Origin: Nonomuraea rubra
GTDB lineage: Bacteria > Actinomycetota > Actinomycetes > Streptosporangiales > Streptosporangiaceae
Assembly: GCF_014207985.1 (NCBI RefSeq)
Contig: NZ_JACHMI010000001.1
Location: 8,911,001-8,975,000 of the forward strand
Direction: 5' to 3'
DNA: 64,000 bases
Positions 26,295 to 35,527 of this stretch are shown here, piece by piece. The notes under the pieces were generated by a model. The model was not told the origin of the DNA and made no database searches. It saw nothing but the letters and a program-made list of their open reading frames with translations. Both the position numbers and the translations under genes were made by a program. The stretch's first letter is position 1, and each line of letters starts with the position of its first letter.

Positions 26295-27536
26295 ATGACC
26301 AGTGAACCGCTCACCACCGCAGGGAACGCCGAAGATCCGTTGTTCGACCCGTTCGCTGAAGGGTTCACCGACGATCCCTATACGCAGTACGCGCGGCTGC
26401 GCGAGACCGCGCCCGTGCACGAGAACCCGTTCGGTTTCTGGGTGGCCTCCGGCCATGACGACGTCTCGGCGTTGCTACGCTCCGGCGCCTCGGTCGAGAT
26501 GCGCAACGTGACCGCCTTCGACGCCGCCGGGCAGGACCAGGCCGGGCAGTCTGCCATGCCGGCGACCGACGACGTCTCCATGCTCCACCGGGACCCGCCG
26601 GACCACACTCGCCTGCGCAGGCTCGTCCAGAAGGCGTTCACGCCCCGGGCCATCAAGGCGCTCGAACCGCGCATCGCCGAGCTGACCGACGGAATGCTCG
26701 ACGAGATCGCCGACGCCGCGAGCGTGGACCTGGTGCCCACGCTCGCGTTTCCGCTGCCGTTCGCCGTGATCGCCGAGATGCTCGGCACACCGCCGACCGA
26801 CCACGCCCGGGTCCGCGATCTGAGCGGCACCGCGGTCCGGGCGCTGGAGCCCGTGAACGACGAGGACGTGATGAGCGCGATCGTCGCCGCCCAGGAGGAG
26901 CTCGTCGGCATCACGGCGGAGATGATCGCGTGGAAGCGCGGCCATCCAGCGGACGACCTGCTCACCGCGCTCATCCACGCGGAGGAGGACGGTGACATGC
27001 TCAGCGAGGACGAGCTCGTCGCGCAGGTCCTGCTGCTCTACATCGCCGGCCACGAGACCACCGTGAACCTGCTCTCCGGCGGCACCGTCGCCCTGTTGCG
27101 GCATCCGGACCAGCTCGCCGCGCTTCGCGCCGATCCGGCGCTCATGCCGGGAGCGGTCGAGGAGCTGCTCCGCTACGACAGCCCCGTCCAGGCGAGCGGG
27201 AGGGTCACTCTGGAACCGATGGTGCTGGGCGGCGTCGAGATCCCCGCGGGGGCGTTCGTGATGGCGCTGCTCGGCTCGGCGAACCGGGACGAGCGGCGCT
27301 TCGGGCCGGATGCCGGCGAGCTGCGCGTCGACAGGGAAGACGCGCATCACCATGTCTCGTTCGGAGCCGGGCCGCACCACTGCCTCGGCGCCGCGCTGGC
27401 CCGGCTGGAGGCGCGGGTCGTGTTCGAGCGCATGCTGTCCCGGTTCCCGGCCCTCGCCCTCGACGGAGAGGTCAGGTGGAACGGCCGGATCAACCTGCGC
27501 GGACCCGCCTCGGTCCCGGTGACCGTGCGCCCCTGA
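26295..27536 (+). CDS. cytochrome P450
   Basis: A 413-residue soluble bacterial P450 (CYP107-like size). The oxygen-activation motif in helix I is AGHETT, helix K has EELLR, and the haem loop is FGAGPHHCLGAALARLE with the Cys thiolate. I choose ATG 26295, seven bases after AGAGAGGA; ATG 26250, which overlaps the TetR stop, would add 15 residues. No ferredoxin or reductase gene is adjacent, so electron partners must come from elsewhere. It is transcribed with the efflux and TetR genes. Confidence 0.88.
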   Translation: MTSEPLTTAGNAEDPLFDPFAEGFTDDPYTQYARLRETAPVHENPFGFWVASGHDDVSALLRSGASVEMRNVTAFDAAGQDQAGQSAMPATDDVSMLHRDPPDHTRLRRLVQKAFTPRAIKALEPRIAELTDGMLDEIADAASVDLVPTLAFPLPFAVIAEMLGTPPTDHARVRDLSGTAVRALEPVNDEDVMSAIVAAQEELVGITAEMIAWKRGHPADDLLTALIHAEEDGDMLSEDELVAQVLLLYIAGHETTVNLLSGGTVALLRHPDQLAALRADPALMPGAVEELLRYDSPVQASGRVTLEPMVLGGVEIPAGAFVMALLGSANRDERRFGPDAGELRVDREDAHHHVSFGAGPHHCLGAALARLEARVVFERMLSRFPALALDGEVRWNGRINLRGPASVPVTVRP

Positions 27537-27547
27537 TGACACCCGGC

Positions 27548-29137
27548 TCAGGTGCCGGGGACGTCCTCGGGTCTCGCGGTCACCTGCGGGGTGAAGTCCT
27601 CGTCCTCCTCGATCGCCGGAGGGTGTTCGAGCGGGACGAGGACACCGTTCTCCTCCTGGTCCCCGATCCGCTCGTACACCTCGGGACGCCTGGCCTTGAG
27701 CCAGCGGGCGTACAGGGCACCGCCCAGCGCCACCAGGATGAGGAAACCGATACCGAGCGCCCCGAGCTCCGCCGACCCGAACAGGGCTTCACGCTGCACC
27801 GTGGCCAGGTAGAGCACGACCGACATCCCGCACAGCGCGACGACCGGGGCGACGAGACGCTTCCAGACCGATACGTGCAGGTGCCTGTTGCGGGCGAAGA
27901 ACACCACGGTGGCCAGTGCCGTTCCCGCGAACAGCGCCACCATGCACCAGCTCGCCAGGCCGTACTGCATGGTGTAGCCGACGACGGGGTCCAGCTGGAA
28001 CGTCGCGGGAGCCAGGGCGACCACCAGGAGCGTGACGGACACCGCCACGGCAGCGGTGGACGGGGACTTGTACCGCGGGTGCACCCGGGCCAGCCATCGG
28101 GGGAACACCCCGTCCCGCGCGAGGGCGAAGACGTAGCGCGCCGCGATGTTGTGGATGGCGAGCAGGGCGGCGGCCGCACTGGACCACGTCAGCACGTAGC
28201 CGAGCTGCTGCATGAACGTGCCGGTGTAGGCGGCGATGCTCGCCATGAACGCGTTGGTGGGGTCCGCCGCGGTGGCCATCGCGGGGCCGGTTCCGTGGGC
28301 GATGAGGTAGACGTACGAGCCGATGCCGTAGAACCCGGCCAGAAAGACGACCGTCAGGTACGTCGCGCGCGGGATGGTCTTCACCGGGTTGCGGGTCTCA
28401 TCGCGGTACACCTGGATGGACTCGAACCCGCCCAGGCAGGACAGCCCCATCAGCAGGGCGAAGCCGAGGGAGCCGGTCGCCAGTTGCCCGTCCAGGTCGA
28501 GCGACCGGCCTTCCGGGCCGCCGTTGGCCACGACGGCGAGGCTCCAGACGGCGACGATGAGGACTTCGACCGCCAGGGCGACGCCGAGGACGCGTACCGA
28601 GATGTCGATGTTACGCAGGCTCAACCAGCTGATCACGGCCCACTGGACGAGCACGATCAGCCACCACGGGATGTCCGGGCCGCCCAGGTTGTTGTGCAGG
28701 AGACTCTGCTCGGAGAAACCGGCGACCACGTAGGTCGAGGCGCCGAGCCCCAGGTACGTCAGGATGGCGAGGAAGCCGCCGCCGAGCCCGACGGTGCGGC
28801 CCAGTCCCGCGATGATGTAGGTGTAGAAGGCGCCCGGTTTCTCCATGTATCGAGCCATGGCCACCAGGCCCACGGCGAAGACGAGCACCAACGCCATGAT
28901 CGTTAAGTAGACCACGGGGGTGCCGGCTCCGATGCCGCCGCTGATGACGATGGGGACGGTCGCCGCCATGACGGTCAGCGGGGCGTTGAAGGCGAGGGCG
29001 GTGAAGATCAAGCCACCGGTGCCGAGATGGCCTTGCAGGTGCTCGCGGCCGTCCTGCTGCGTCTCGAGCGATGGCGCGCTGTGCGAAGTCGTGTCGTCCA
29101 CGCCTCTCCAATCGGGGTAGTGCGAGGAAGGCGTCAC
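27548..29137 (-). CDS. APC family amino acid permease
   Basis: A 529-residue permease with about 12 transmembrane segments of the amino acid-polyamine-organocation family. Typical features are the glycine-rich first segment region (ISGGIGAGTP), EKPGAFYTYI, and SCLGGFESIQVYRDETRNPVKTIPRAT, equivalent to the GFE..A...E..NP...IPRA motif of this family. GTG at 29137 is the upstream start; a GTG at 29101 after GGAGAGGC is an alternative. It converges on the P450 gene with only 11 bp between stops. Substrate not identifiable. Confidence 0.85.
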   Translation of the reverse strand: MTPSSHYPDWRGVDDTTSHSAPSLETQQDGREHLQGHLGTGGLIFTALAFNAPLTVMAATVPIVISGGIGAGTPVVYLTIMALVLVFAVGLVAMARYMEKPGAFYTYIIAGLGRTVGLGGGFLAILTYLGLGASTYVVAGFSEQSLLHNNLGGPDIPWWLIVLVQWAVISWLSLRNIDISVRVLGVALAVEVLIVAVWSLAVVANGGPEGRSLDLDGQLATGSLGFALLMGLSCLGGFESIQVYRDETRNPVKTIPRATYLTVVFLAGFYGIGSYVYLIAHGTGPAMATAADPTNAFMASIAAYTGTFMQQLGYVLTWSSAAAALLAIHNIAARYVFALARDGVFPRWLARVHPRYKSPSTAAVAVSVTLLVVALAPATFQLDPVVGYTMQYGLASWCMVALFAGTALATVVFFARNRHLHVSVWKRLVAPVVALCGMSVVLYLATVQREALFGSAELGALGIGFLILVALGGALYARWLKARRPEVYERIGDQEENGVLVPLEHPPAIEEDEDFTPQVTARPEDVPGT

Positions 29138-29458
29138 CCGGGCTCACCGCACCGGACGTGCCGCTCTGGCCGATGCCGTGATACTCCCTGCGCGGCAGCG
29201 GCACGGATTGAACCGGCGCGCCATGCGATGCTCGTGCAGCGACAGCCGCGCTGCGGTTCCTGGACGGCGCTCCCCACTCGGCACCAAGGTGATGCGAAAG
29301 ATCATTCGCTGCTGTGAGGACGCCATGCCCGTAGCCCGGGACCAGCACGTGGGTTCTGGAGGATCGTTACGCGCAGCGGCTGAACGAACTCCCCTCCCCG
29401 GTGCCACCTGGGGACGCGGACATGAACCACCGAGCACTGACGCGGGCCGCAGGCGCCC
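29138..29458. other. no recognisable gene
   Basis: This 321-bp stretch separates the permease start from the MFS remnant. I see no frame with family features. Part may be the lost 5' end of the broken MFS gene on the right. Confidence 0.4.
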
Positions 29459-30286
29459 TTGTGGACCGGGACGACCGGCTTCGTCACGGGCCTGCTCCTC
29501 GCGGGGCCGGCGACCTCGATGGAGGTGCTGATTGCGGGCCGGGTGGTGCAGGGCTTCGGCGGCGCCCTGGTCGGCGTGGCCGTGTACGTCGTGGTGGCCA
29601 AGGTGTATCCGGAGGAGCACCGCCCGAGGATCTTCTCCTTGCCCGCCACCGCCTGAGTGCCGCCCTCGCTGGCCGGCCCGATCACCGCCGGCGTCATCGT
29701 GGACACGGTCGGCCGGCGATGGGTGTTCCTGTCCGTGCCGGCGCTGATCACCGTGGCGGCACCGGCTCTGCTGCGCGGCCTGGCCGGACACCCTGTCTCC
29801 AGCGGCCGGTCATCGCCGCTCCAGGCCTGCACCGCAAGGCCGGTCGGGCCGCGCTGACCGCCGTCGGTGCGGTCCTGACGCAGTACGGCAGCGGTGCCGG
29901 GCTGCTCGTTCTGAAGGACTGATCGTGCTCGCCGCGGCACTGCCCCGCCTGTTACCCAGGGACACCTTGAGGGCGACGGCCGGCCTGCCCGCCGTCGTGG
30001 CGCTGCTCGGGCTGACCACCGGCGCCTTGCCTTCTACGCCGCCGAGGCCATGGTGCCCTTGATGCCGGCCGGCGAGCGGGGACTGCCGGCCGCCACCGCC
30101 GGCATCGCACTCACGGGCGGGGCGCTCACGTGGGCGTTGGGGTCGTGGTCGCAAGGAAGGCGGGGCTTCGCCCGGACCACCAACTTCCGCCTCGGTACGG
30201 CACTCGTCGCCGTGCTCATCGCGCTGACCGCGGTGTGGGTGGCTATCGTCCGCCCGCTCTCATCTGAGCGAAGCCCGCGTCCGTGA
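29459..30286 (+). pseudogene. MFS transporter remnant
   Basis: The first part encodes transmembrane segments and motif-like LIAGRVVQGFGGALVGVAVYVVVAKVYPEEHRPRIFSLPATA. It then meets TGA at 29654-29656, where the family usually has a Trp codon. The same frame resumes with PPSLAGPITAGVIVDTVGRRWVF. The frame is lost after about 29800, and a further hydrophobic stretch of typical MFS sequence (30050-30286) lies in a different frame and stops early. There is no start with a ribosome site. The gene has one nonsense change, at least one frameshift and lost 5' and 3' parts. Confidence 0.78.
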
Positions 30287-30329
30287 CAGTTGTCTGATCA
30301 GGTGAAAGCCGGCCGTCGCCGGCATGGGT

Positions 30330-30356
30330 AAGGGCGGGCGCCGGGCGCCCGCCCTT
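30330..30356. terminator. GC-rich hairpin, probable bidirectional terminator
   Basis: AAGGGCGGGCGCC and its exact complement are separated by one base (13+1+13), which in practice folds to a stem of about 11 bp with a small loop. It lies between the MFS remnant and the convergent aldehyde dehydrogenase stop. Confidence 0.72.
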
Positions 30357-30378
30357 CAACCTGCTCGATGACCCACAG

Positions 30379-31869
30379 TCACTGGAGCCGGGTGCAGACC
30401 GATTTGACCTCGGTGTATGCCTCCAGCGCCTCGTGACCCATCTCCCGGCCCCAGCCGGACTGCTTGTAGCCGCCGAACGGCAGAGCGGCGTCGAAGACGT
30501 TGTAGCAGTTGATCCACACCGTACCCGACCGGATCTTGCTCGCGAGCGCGTGCGCCTTGGAGATGTCGCGCGTCCAGATGCCGGCGCCCAGCCCGTACGG
30601 GGTGTCGTTGGCCTGGGCGGCGATCTCGTCCAGGTCGGAGAACGGCGAGGCCACCACGACCGGGCCGAAGATCTCCTCGCGGACGACCCTCATGTCGGGG
30701 CGGATGTCGGTGAGCACGGTGGGCTCGACGAAGTAGCCTCGCTCGCCATGCCGTGCGCCGCCGGCCACCGCTCGCGCGCCCTCGTCCCGGCCGGAGTCGA
30801 GCAAGCCGGTCACCCGGCGCAGCTGCTCGTCGGAGACCAGCGGCCCCATCTGGGTGTCCGGCTCCAGGCCCCGGCCGAGCTTGATGCTGCGGGCGATGCC
30901 GGCCACGCCCTCGACCACCTCGTCGAACCTGCTCTGATGGACGAACAGGCGCGAGCCCGCCACGCAGCACTGGCCGTGGTTGAAGAAGATCGCGTTGGCC
31001 GCGCCCTCGATGGCGAGCGCCGGGTCGGCGTCGTCGAAGACGATGTTGGGACTCTTGCCACCGAGCTCCAGGGTCACCTTCTTCAGGTTGCCGGCCGCGG
31101 CCCGCACGATGAGCTTGCCGACCTCGGTGGAGCCGGTGAAGGCCACCTTGTCCACGCCGGGGTGCGCGGCGAGCGCGGCCCCGGCCGTCTCCCCGTAGCC
31201 GGGCAGCACGTTGACCACGCCATCCGGGATGCCCGCCTCGGCGATCAGCTCGGCCAGCCGCAACGCCGACAGAGGCGTCTGCTCGGCCGGCTTGAGGATC
31301 ACCGTGTTGCCGGTCGCCAGCGCGGGACCGAGCTTCCAGGCCGCCATCAGCAGCGGGAAGTTCCACGGGATGATCTGGGCGACCACGCCGACCGGCTCCC
31401 GGAGCGTGTAGGCGTGGAACGCGGCGCCGGGCGCGGTCGGTGCGGAGATCGAGATCGTGTTGCCCTCGATCTTGGTGGCCCAGCCCGCCATGTAGTGGAA
31501 CAGGTCGGCGGCCAATGGCACGTCGGCGAACCTGGCCACGGCCAGCGGCTTGCCGTTGTCCAGCGACTCCAGCTGGGCGAGCTCCTCAAGGTGTTCCAGG
31601 ATGAGGTCACCGATCCGCCAGATCATCCTGCCACGCTCGGACGGAGTCAGTCGCGACCACGGGCCTTCGAAGGCTCGCCGGGCGGCCTTCACCGCGCGTT
31701 CGACGTCCTCGGCGTCGGCCTCGGCGATGCGGGCCAGCGTCTCGCCGGTGGCCGGGTCGGGGGTGGTGAAGGTCTTGCCGGAGGCGGCGTCCACCCACCG
31801 GCCGTCGATGAAGAGCTGCCGGGGCTTCGCGACGAAGTCCTCGACACTCTTGTCCAGGGTGACCGTCAT
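30379..31869 (-). CDS. NAD(P)-dependent aldehyde dehydrogenase
   Basis: A 496-residue ALDH-superfamily enzyme that oxidises an aldehyde to the acid. IPWNFPLL is at 167-174, the cofactor segment FTGSTEVG at 244-251, the general base Glu268 in LELGGK, and the catalytic Cys302 in GQCCVAG. EEIFGPV and PFGGYKQSGWGREMG follow in the usual places. ATG at 31869 follows GAAAGGAACGACGCCG. The 20-residue N-terminus and length resemble phenylacetaldehyde/betaine-aldehyde types. It could act after the NDMA-type alcohol dehydrogenase, but it is 19 kb away and not demonstrably co-regulated. Confidence 0.9.
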   Translation of the reverse strand: MTVTLDKSVEDFVAKPRQLFIDGRWVDAASGKTFTTPDPATGETLARIAEADAEDVERAVKAARRAFEGPWSRLTPSERGRMIWRIGDLILEHLEELAQLESLDNGKPLAVARFADVPLAADLFHYMAGWATKIEGNTISISAPTAPGAAFHAYTLREPVGVVAQIIPWNFPLLMAAWKLGPALATGNTVILKPAEQTPLSALRLAELIAEAGIPDGVVNVLPGYGETAGAALAAHPGVDKVAFTGSTEVGKLIVRAAAGNLKKVTLELGGKSPNIVFDDADPALAIEGAANAIFFNHGQCCVAGSRLFVHQSRFDEVVEGVAGIARSIKLGRGLEPDTQMGPLVSDEQLRRVTGLLDSGRDEGARAVAGGARHGERGYFVEPTVLTDIRPDMRVVREEIFGPVVVASPFSDLDEIAAQANDTPYGLGAGIWTRDISKAHALASKIRSGTVWINCYNVFDAALPFGGYKQSGWGREMGHEALEAYTEVKSVCTRLQ

Positions 31870-32125
31870 CGGCGTCGTTCCTTTCGTTCAGGACTCCGGC
31901 GGTTCGGCGACCTCGTCGTTGAGGGCCGGCCGAACGTGTCCAGGGGTGCACAGCTGGGGGGGGTCGGAGCAGGCGGCACGAGACCACACGACGGTCCGCT
32001 GCCCGCATCGCTGCTGCGGTGAAACCGGCCCGGCGGCAGGTCCCTGCCCGAACGATCCAGCAGGGGCCGGCCGCGGCCTTCTCGTGAGCCGTCCCGAGCG
32101 ACGGCTGCTGATGCCCGAAGGTTGT

Positions 32126-33211
32126 TCAGGTGGTGGGGTTGAGGTGCTTGACGCGTTCGGTGAGCCGAGGGGCGACTTCCGTGCCGAGGAGCTGCAGGTG
32201 GCGGCGGAAGGCGTCGGGCTGGCTGTGGAAGTCGTAGTTGTAGACCAGCAGGGTGCCCCACCCGCCGCAGCGTTCGTACTCGGTGGCCAGCCGTTCGACG
32301 ACAGTGTCGACCGAGCCGACGATCCACATGTACTGGGCCAGGAGGTCGACGGTGACGTCTTCCGGCTTGATGCCGTCGGGGAGTCCCATGGCGCTGATGT
32401 TGTGCGGGATGACCCATTCCTCCTGCTGGCGGCGCAGCGGGGTGGAGGTGGCCAGGGCGAAGGCCTCTTCGTCGGTGTCGGCGACGATGACGTCCCGGAC
32501 CACCCGCCAGTCGGTGCGGTCGGGGGTGCGGCCAGCGCTGCGGGCGCCCTCGGCGTACACCTCCCAGTGCCCGGCCAGGTATTCGTCGGTCATGGCGATG
32601 CTGAGCGGGATGTCGCCGCGGGCGCCGCCCTGGCGGATGGAGGAGGAGCGGGGGGAGAACCCGGCGCAGGCGATGCGAGGGCCGCCGTCCTGGTAGGGGC
32701 GCCAGTGGTTGCCCAGCAGCAGCGGGTTGTCCAGGGGCGGGATGTCGAGGTTGTAGTACTTGCCGGTGAGGGTGAGCGGCTCGCCGGTGTTGGCCCAGAT
32801 GCGGCGGATGAGGTCCTGAGCCTCTTCCAGCATCTCGTGGTTCTGGGCGGGCAGTTCGGTGCCGAACAGCTGGGCGTCGGTGGGGTAGGCGCCGGCGCCG
32901 AAGCCGACCATCAGCCGGCCGCGGGTGATGTGGTCCAGGGCCATGAGCCGGTAGGCCAGCGCGATGGGGTTGTGGTAGGGCAGCAGGTTGGCGGCGGTGC
33001 CGAGCTTGAGCCGGGACGTCTGCTGGGCGGCCGCGGCGATGTGCAGCTCGGGAGAGGACCAGCGCTCGTAGCCCTCGGTGAAGTGCTCGGAGAACCAGGC
33101 CTCATTCAGCCCGTACTCCTCGGCCCATCGGACCACCTGCATGTCCCAGTCGAACCCGTCGGCCGGGGAGGTGTCCGGCAGCTGATGGGCGTAGAACAGA
33201 CCGACTTCCAT
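32126..33211 (-). CDS. LLM-class flavin-dependent oxidoreductase (paralogue of 12993-14081)
   Basis: A 361-residue luciferase-like TIM barrel. ATG at 33211 is preceded by GGAGGTTTC. It shares with the first LLM enzyme the order AWFSEHF, LLPYHNPIALAYRLMALDHITRGR and PTDAQLFGT, and the C-terminal GSVDTV. FMNH2-dependent oxygenation is likely, but no flavin reductase gene is adjacent. It lies 257 bp downstream of the aldehyde dehydrogenase start on the same strand, so it has its own promoter. Substrate unknown. Confidence 0.85.
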   Translation of the reverse strand: MEVGLFYAHQLPDTSPADGFDWDMQVVRWAEEYGLNEAWFSEHFTEGYERWSSPELHIAAAAQQTSRLKLGTAANLLPYHNPIALAYRLMALDHITRGRLMVGFGAGAYPTDAQLFGTELPAQNHEMLEEAQDLIRRIWANTGEPLTLTGKYYNLDIPPLDNPLLLGNHWRPYQDGGPRIACAGFSPRSSSIRQGGARGDIPLSIAMTDEYLAGHWEVYAEGARSAGRTPDRTDWRVVRDVIVADTDEEAFALATSTPLRRQQEEWVIPHNISAMGLPDGIKPEDVTVDLLAQYMWIVGSVDTVVERLATEYERCGGWGTLLVYNYDFHSQPDAFRRHLQLLGTEVAPRLTERVKHLNPTT

Positions 33212-33435
33212 GAAACCTCCGGCGACAACGTCGAGTTGCGTGCAAGTGAAAGAGAGCGGCCGGCAGCCGCGGATCAAGGCGCTGAAGCGCCCGCATTCCG
33301 AGCCTGTCAGGCGGGTGACGTGAGGCATCGAGCTTGAGCGCCACGTACTTGGGAAGGGGTGCCAGCCGCTCACGGCACATGGTCATGACCGGCGAGCCCG
33401 CTCCTCGGCCGCGCCCCGCGGGCCTTGCCAGTCGG

Positions 33436-33603
33436 TCATGGGCTGCCGTCGGCGTGCGCCTGCGTGAGCGCCTTCCGCAGCAGCGCGGGCACCGGCTGCT
33501 TTCCCGCGCCGTCACTGCTGATCGAGACATACACGATCTTCGCGGTACAGGTCGCGACGTCGTCACGCAGGACCGTGTACCGCTCGAATATTGCGTTCCG
33601 TAC
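33436..33603 (-). pseudogene. acyl-CoA thioesterase family, C-terminal fragment
   Basis: Read on the minus strand, about 55 codons encode FERYTVLRDDVATCTAKIVYVSIS, then KQPVPALLRKAL and a stop at 33436-33438. This pattern (strand with a lone V.Y.S, then a P.P..LR..L ending) is that of hot-dog 4HBT thioesterases such as YbgC relatives. The N-terminal two thirds, with the active-site Asp, is missing, and the fragment stops at the edge of the insertion sequence. Truncation by that element or a deletion it caused is the simple reading. Confidence 0.6.
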
Positions 33604-33606
33604 CCT

Positions 33607-34562
33607 GAGCTGCGGTTAAGCAGCGTGGTGGTATTCGCCGATCATGCCTGCAACTACAGGTTTTCGGCGGATGGATCGCAGGTCGTCGAGGTTGGTCACG
33701 TCGTGGGAGGGCTGCGTCGCAAGGTCCGGAGGCCGTTGGCGCCGGGACTGGTGCGGCCGGCGCCCGTTGTAATGGATCAGATACTCCTGCAGCACGCGGG
33801 CCAGATGGCGTTCATTGAGGATTAGGATCCGGTCCAGGAGTTCGCGGCGCAGGGTGCCGATGACCCGCTCGCGCTCCCCCAGGACCATGATCAGGTTGCG
33901 GGCCTGTTGCACCGTCCATGCTCCAGTCGGGTGCGCGGATACTCCAGCCAGGTGCGGTCGCCGAGTGCCGTGCTCGATGAAGACCAGCACATACAGCCGC
34001 TTGAGCAGCACCGTCTCGACCGCCAGGAAGTCGCAGGCGATGATCGCGTGGGCTTGGGCGGTCAGAAATTGCCGCCAGGTCGGCCCAGCTCGGCGGGGCG
34101 CGGGACTGATGCCCGCGGTGTGCAGGATTTCCCACACCGTGGAGGCCGCGATCGGGTAGCCCAGGCGCGCCAACTCGCCTTGTATTCTCCGGTGTCCCAG
34201 GTGGGGTTCTCCCGAGCCATCCGCGGAGGGCCGTCCCGGGCGCCTTCGGTCGGTGAAGGTCCATTTACGCGCTACCAGGTGACGATGCCAGCGCAAAATC
34301 GTCGCTGGGGTAACCGGGAAGACTTCCGCCCACCGGCGGCGGTGGATCAGCCGCGATAACGCCGTGAGCCAGAGCCGGTCGGCGTGACCCCACCGCGGCT
34401 GGCCGCCGACCTGGCGGCGGAGCACCTGGTTCTCGTGACGGAGCACCAGCAGCTCAGCGTCCTTGGACAGATCAGGTCGGACCAGCACCGTCAGCAACCC
34501 GAACAAGCCCCTCACCAACCGATAGACAAGCGACAACACCACATCGCGATGATCGCAGCCAC
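33607..34562 (-). mobile_element. degenerate insertion sequence (IS481/IS3-like, rve integrase core)
   Basis: The element is defined by the transposase frame 33616-34542 and by short, imperfect terminal similarity: GCTGCGGTTAA at the left and, on the opposite strand, GCTGCGATCAT at the right. Boundaries are approximate and I see no clear target duplication. The left flank is a cut thioesterase gene and the right flank a cut secreted-protein gene, so a deletion probably followed insertion. Confidence 0.6.
33616..34542 (-). pseudogene. transposase with internal deletions, catalytic residues lost
   Basis: A 308-residue open frame that begins like an rve-core transposase: DAELLVLRHENQVLRRQ, then RRRWAEVFPVTPATILRWHRHLVARKW, a typical HTH part. 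The first catalytic Asp is present (IIACDFLAVETV). The family segment with the second catalytic Asp (RDRDAKF-like) is missing: the frame jumps from MVLGERER directly to IGTLRRELLDRILI, an in-frame deletion of about 50 residues. A second, shorter deletion follows RRRPGRPS, before GHRRIQGELARLG. The frame is open but the DDE triad cannot form. Confidence 0.8.
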
Positions 34563-34980
34563 CGTGACCTCGGCCGCGAGCGCCGGGGTGAGCGTGGTGG
34601 TCACCGTGGTGCCGTCCACCACCTTGGATGGAGTGATGGTCAGGCCGGTAGCGCTGGGTTCAGGCACGTTGATGGCGAAGGTCTGCCAGTCCGACCTGGA
34701 GGAGGTAGCGGTGGGTGAGACCGCGCGGACCCGCCAGCGCACCTTCCATCCGTCGGACAGCGTGTTCGCCGGGACGGCGATGCTCGCCTGGGTGCCTTCC
34801 GGTACGTTATCCACGCTGCCGGTCCAGATCTGGCCGGTGCCCTGGCCGTCCGGTGCGGCCGGGTCGTGCTCGTTCTCGGCCTCGGCGCGCAGCGGCCTGC
34901 CCGCCGGGTCGCTCACCTGGGCAAGGAGCGCCGGAGTGCGGGTGGGTGTGACGTGGATCTGACCGTTCCCGGCCGCAGCC
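34563..34980 (-). pseudogene. fragment of a secreted repeat protein
   Basis: On the minus strand an uninterrupted frame reads HVTPTRTPALLAQVSDPAGRPLRA, then a stretch with WKVRWRVRAVSPTATSSRSDWQTF, then a linker ending in LTPALAAEVTV where the insertion sequence begins. The beta-strand-rich, Thr/Pro-rich composition is that of fibronectin-like inter-repeat segments in large actinomycete secreted LamG/RHS-type proteins. No start codon with ribosome site and no stop of its own is present, so both ends are missing. It could be an orphan piece of a displaced toxin or adhesin. Confidence 0.6.
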
Positions 34981-35009
34981 CTTGTGGCTGCGGCACGCGG
35001 ATGTCTCGT

Positions 35010-35495
35010 TCAGGTTCCCCAGCGCAATTCGGGCTGGCCGACCCGTTGCCGGAGATCTTCCACCGCCTCGTCCGGTGTGGACCCGCCGCCGACCCGCCCC
35101 GCGTGATCAGCGAAGAACTGACTGCGCTGTTCGGGCGTCCAGGAGGCGTGGGGGGTGGCTGTTTCGTCGGGATCCATGAGCACGGCGATCCACTCGCCGG
35201 GAACCGACCCGTCCGAATGGCGGGCCGCGAGAACCGTCACCCATTGCCGGCGACCGGTGTCGCTCTTCTCGAACTCCTCGATGACGTAGCGCGCACCCAA
35301 ATGAGCGCGGAGGCGACCGATAATCTCGTCCCGCCGATCGTGCATCCAGGCCGGAGTCGCCTGCGGCCAGTATGCGGCGGATGGCACGAAGACGGTGTGA
35401 GGCTTGACGCCCCAGGCGCAGTCGAAAGTGAAGCTGGCACCCTGTTCCCGGTAGACGACCCGCTCTTTCCATTCTTCACTGATCGTAAATTCCAC
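35010..35495 (-). CDS. candidate immunity protein of the adjacent toxin
   Basis: A 161-residue soluble protein with no signal peptide. I choose GTG at 35495; no better start exists in frame after the toxin stop at 35528. The N-terminal half is beta-rich (FTFDCAWG..PHTVFVPS), the middle has YVIEEFEKSDTGRRQWVTV, and the C-terminal segment EAVEDLRQRVGQPELRWG resembles the helix at the end of small YrhB-like immunity proteins. It lies 32 bp downstream of the toxin gene on the same strand, exactly where immunity genes of polymorphic toxins sit. The assignment rests on position and size; the family is not certain. Confidence 0.6.
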   Translation of the reverse strand: MEFTISEEWKERVVYREQGASFTFDCAWGVKPHTVFVPSAAYWPQATPAWMHDRRDEIIGRLRAHLGARYVIEEFEKSDTGRRQWVTVLAARHSDGSVPGEWIAVLMDPDETATPHASWTPEQRSQFFADHAGRVGGGSTPDEAVEDLRQRVGQPELRWGT

Positions 35496-35527
35496 CGAAA
35501 CAGGGTACCAGCACGGCCTTCTGTCGA

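Noticed and set aside
29138..30286. Treating the MFS pieces as several small genes
   Set aside because: Consecutive pieces match successive parts of one transporter and lack their own ribosome sites.
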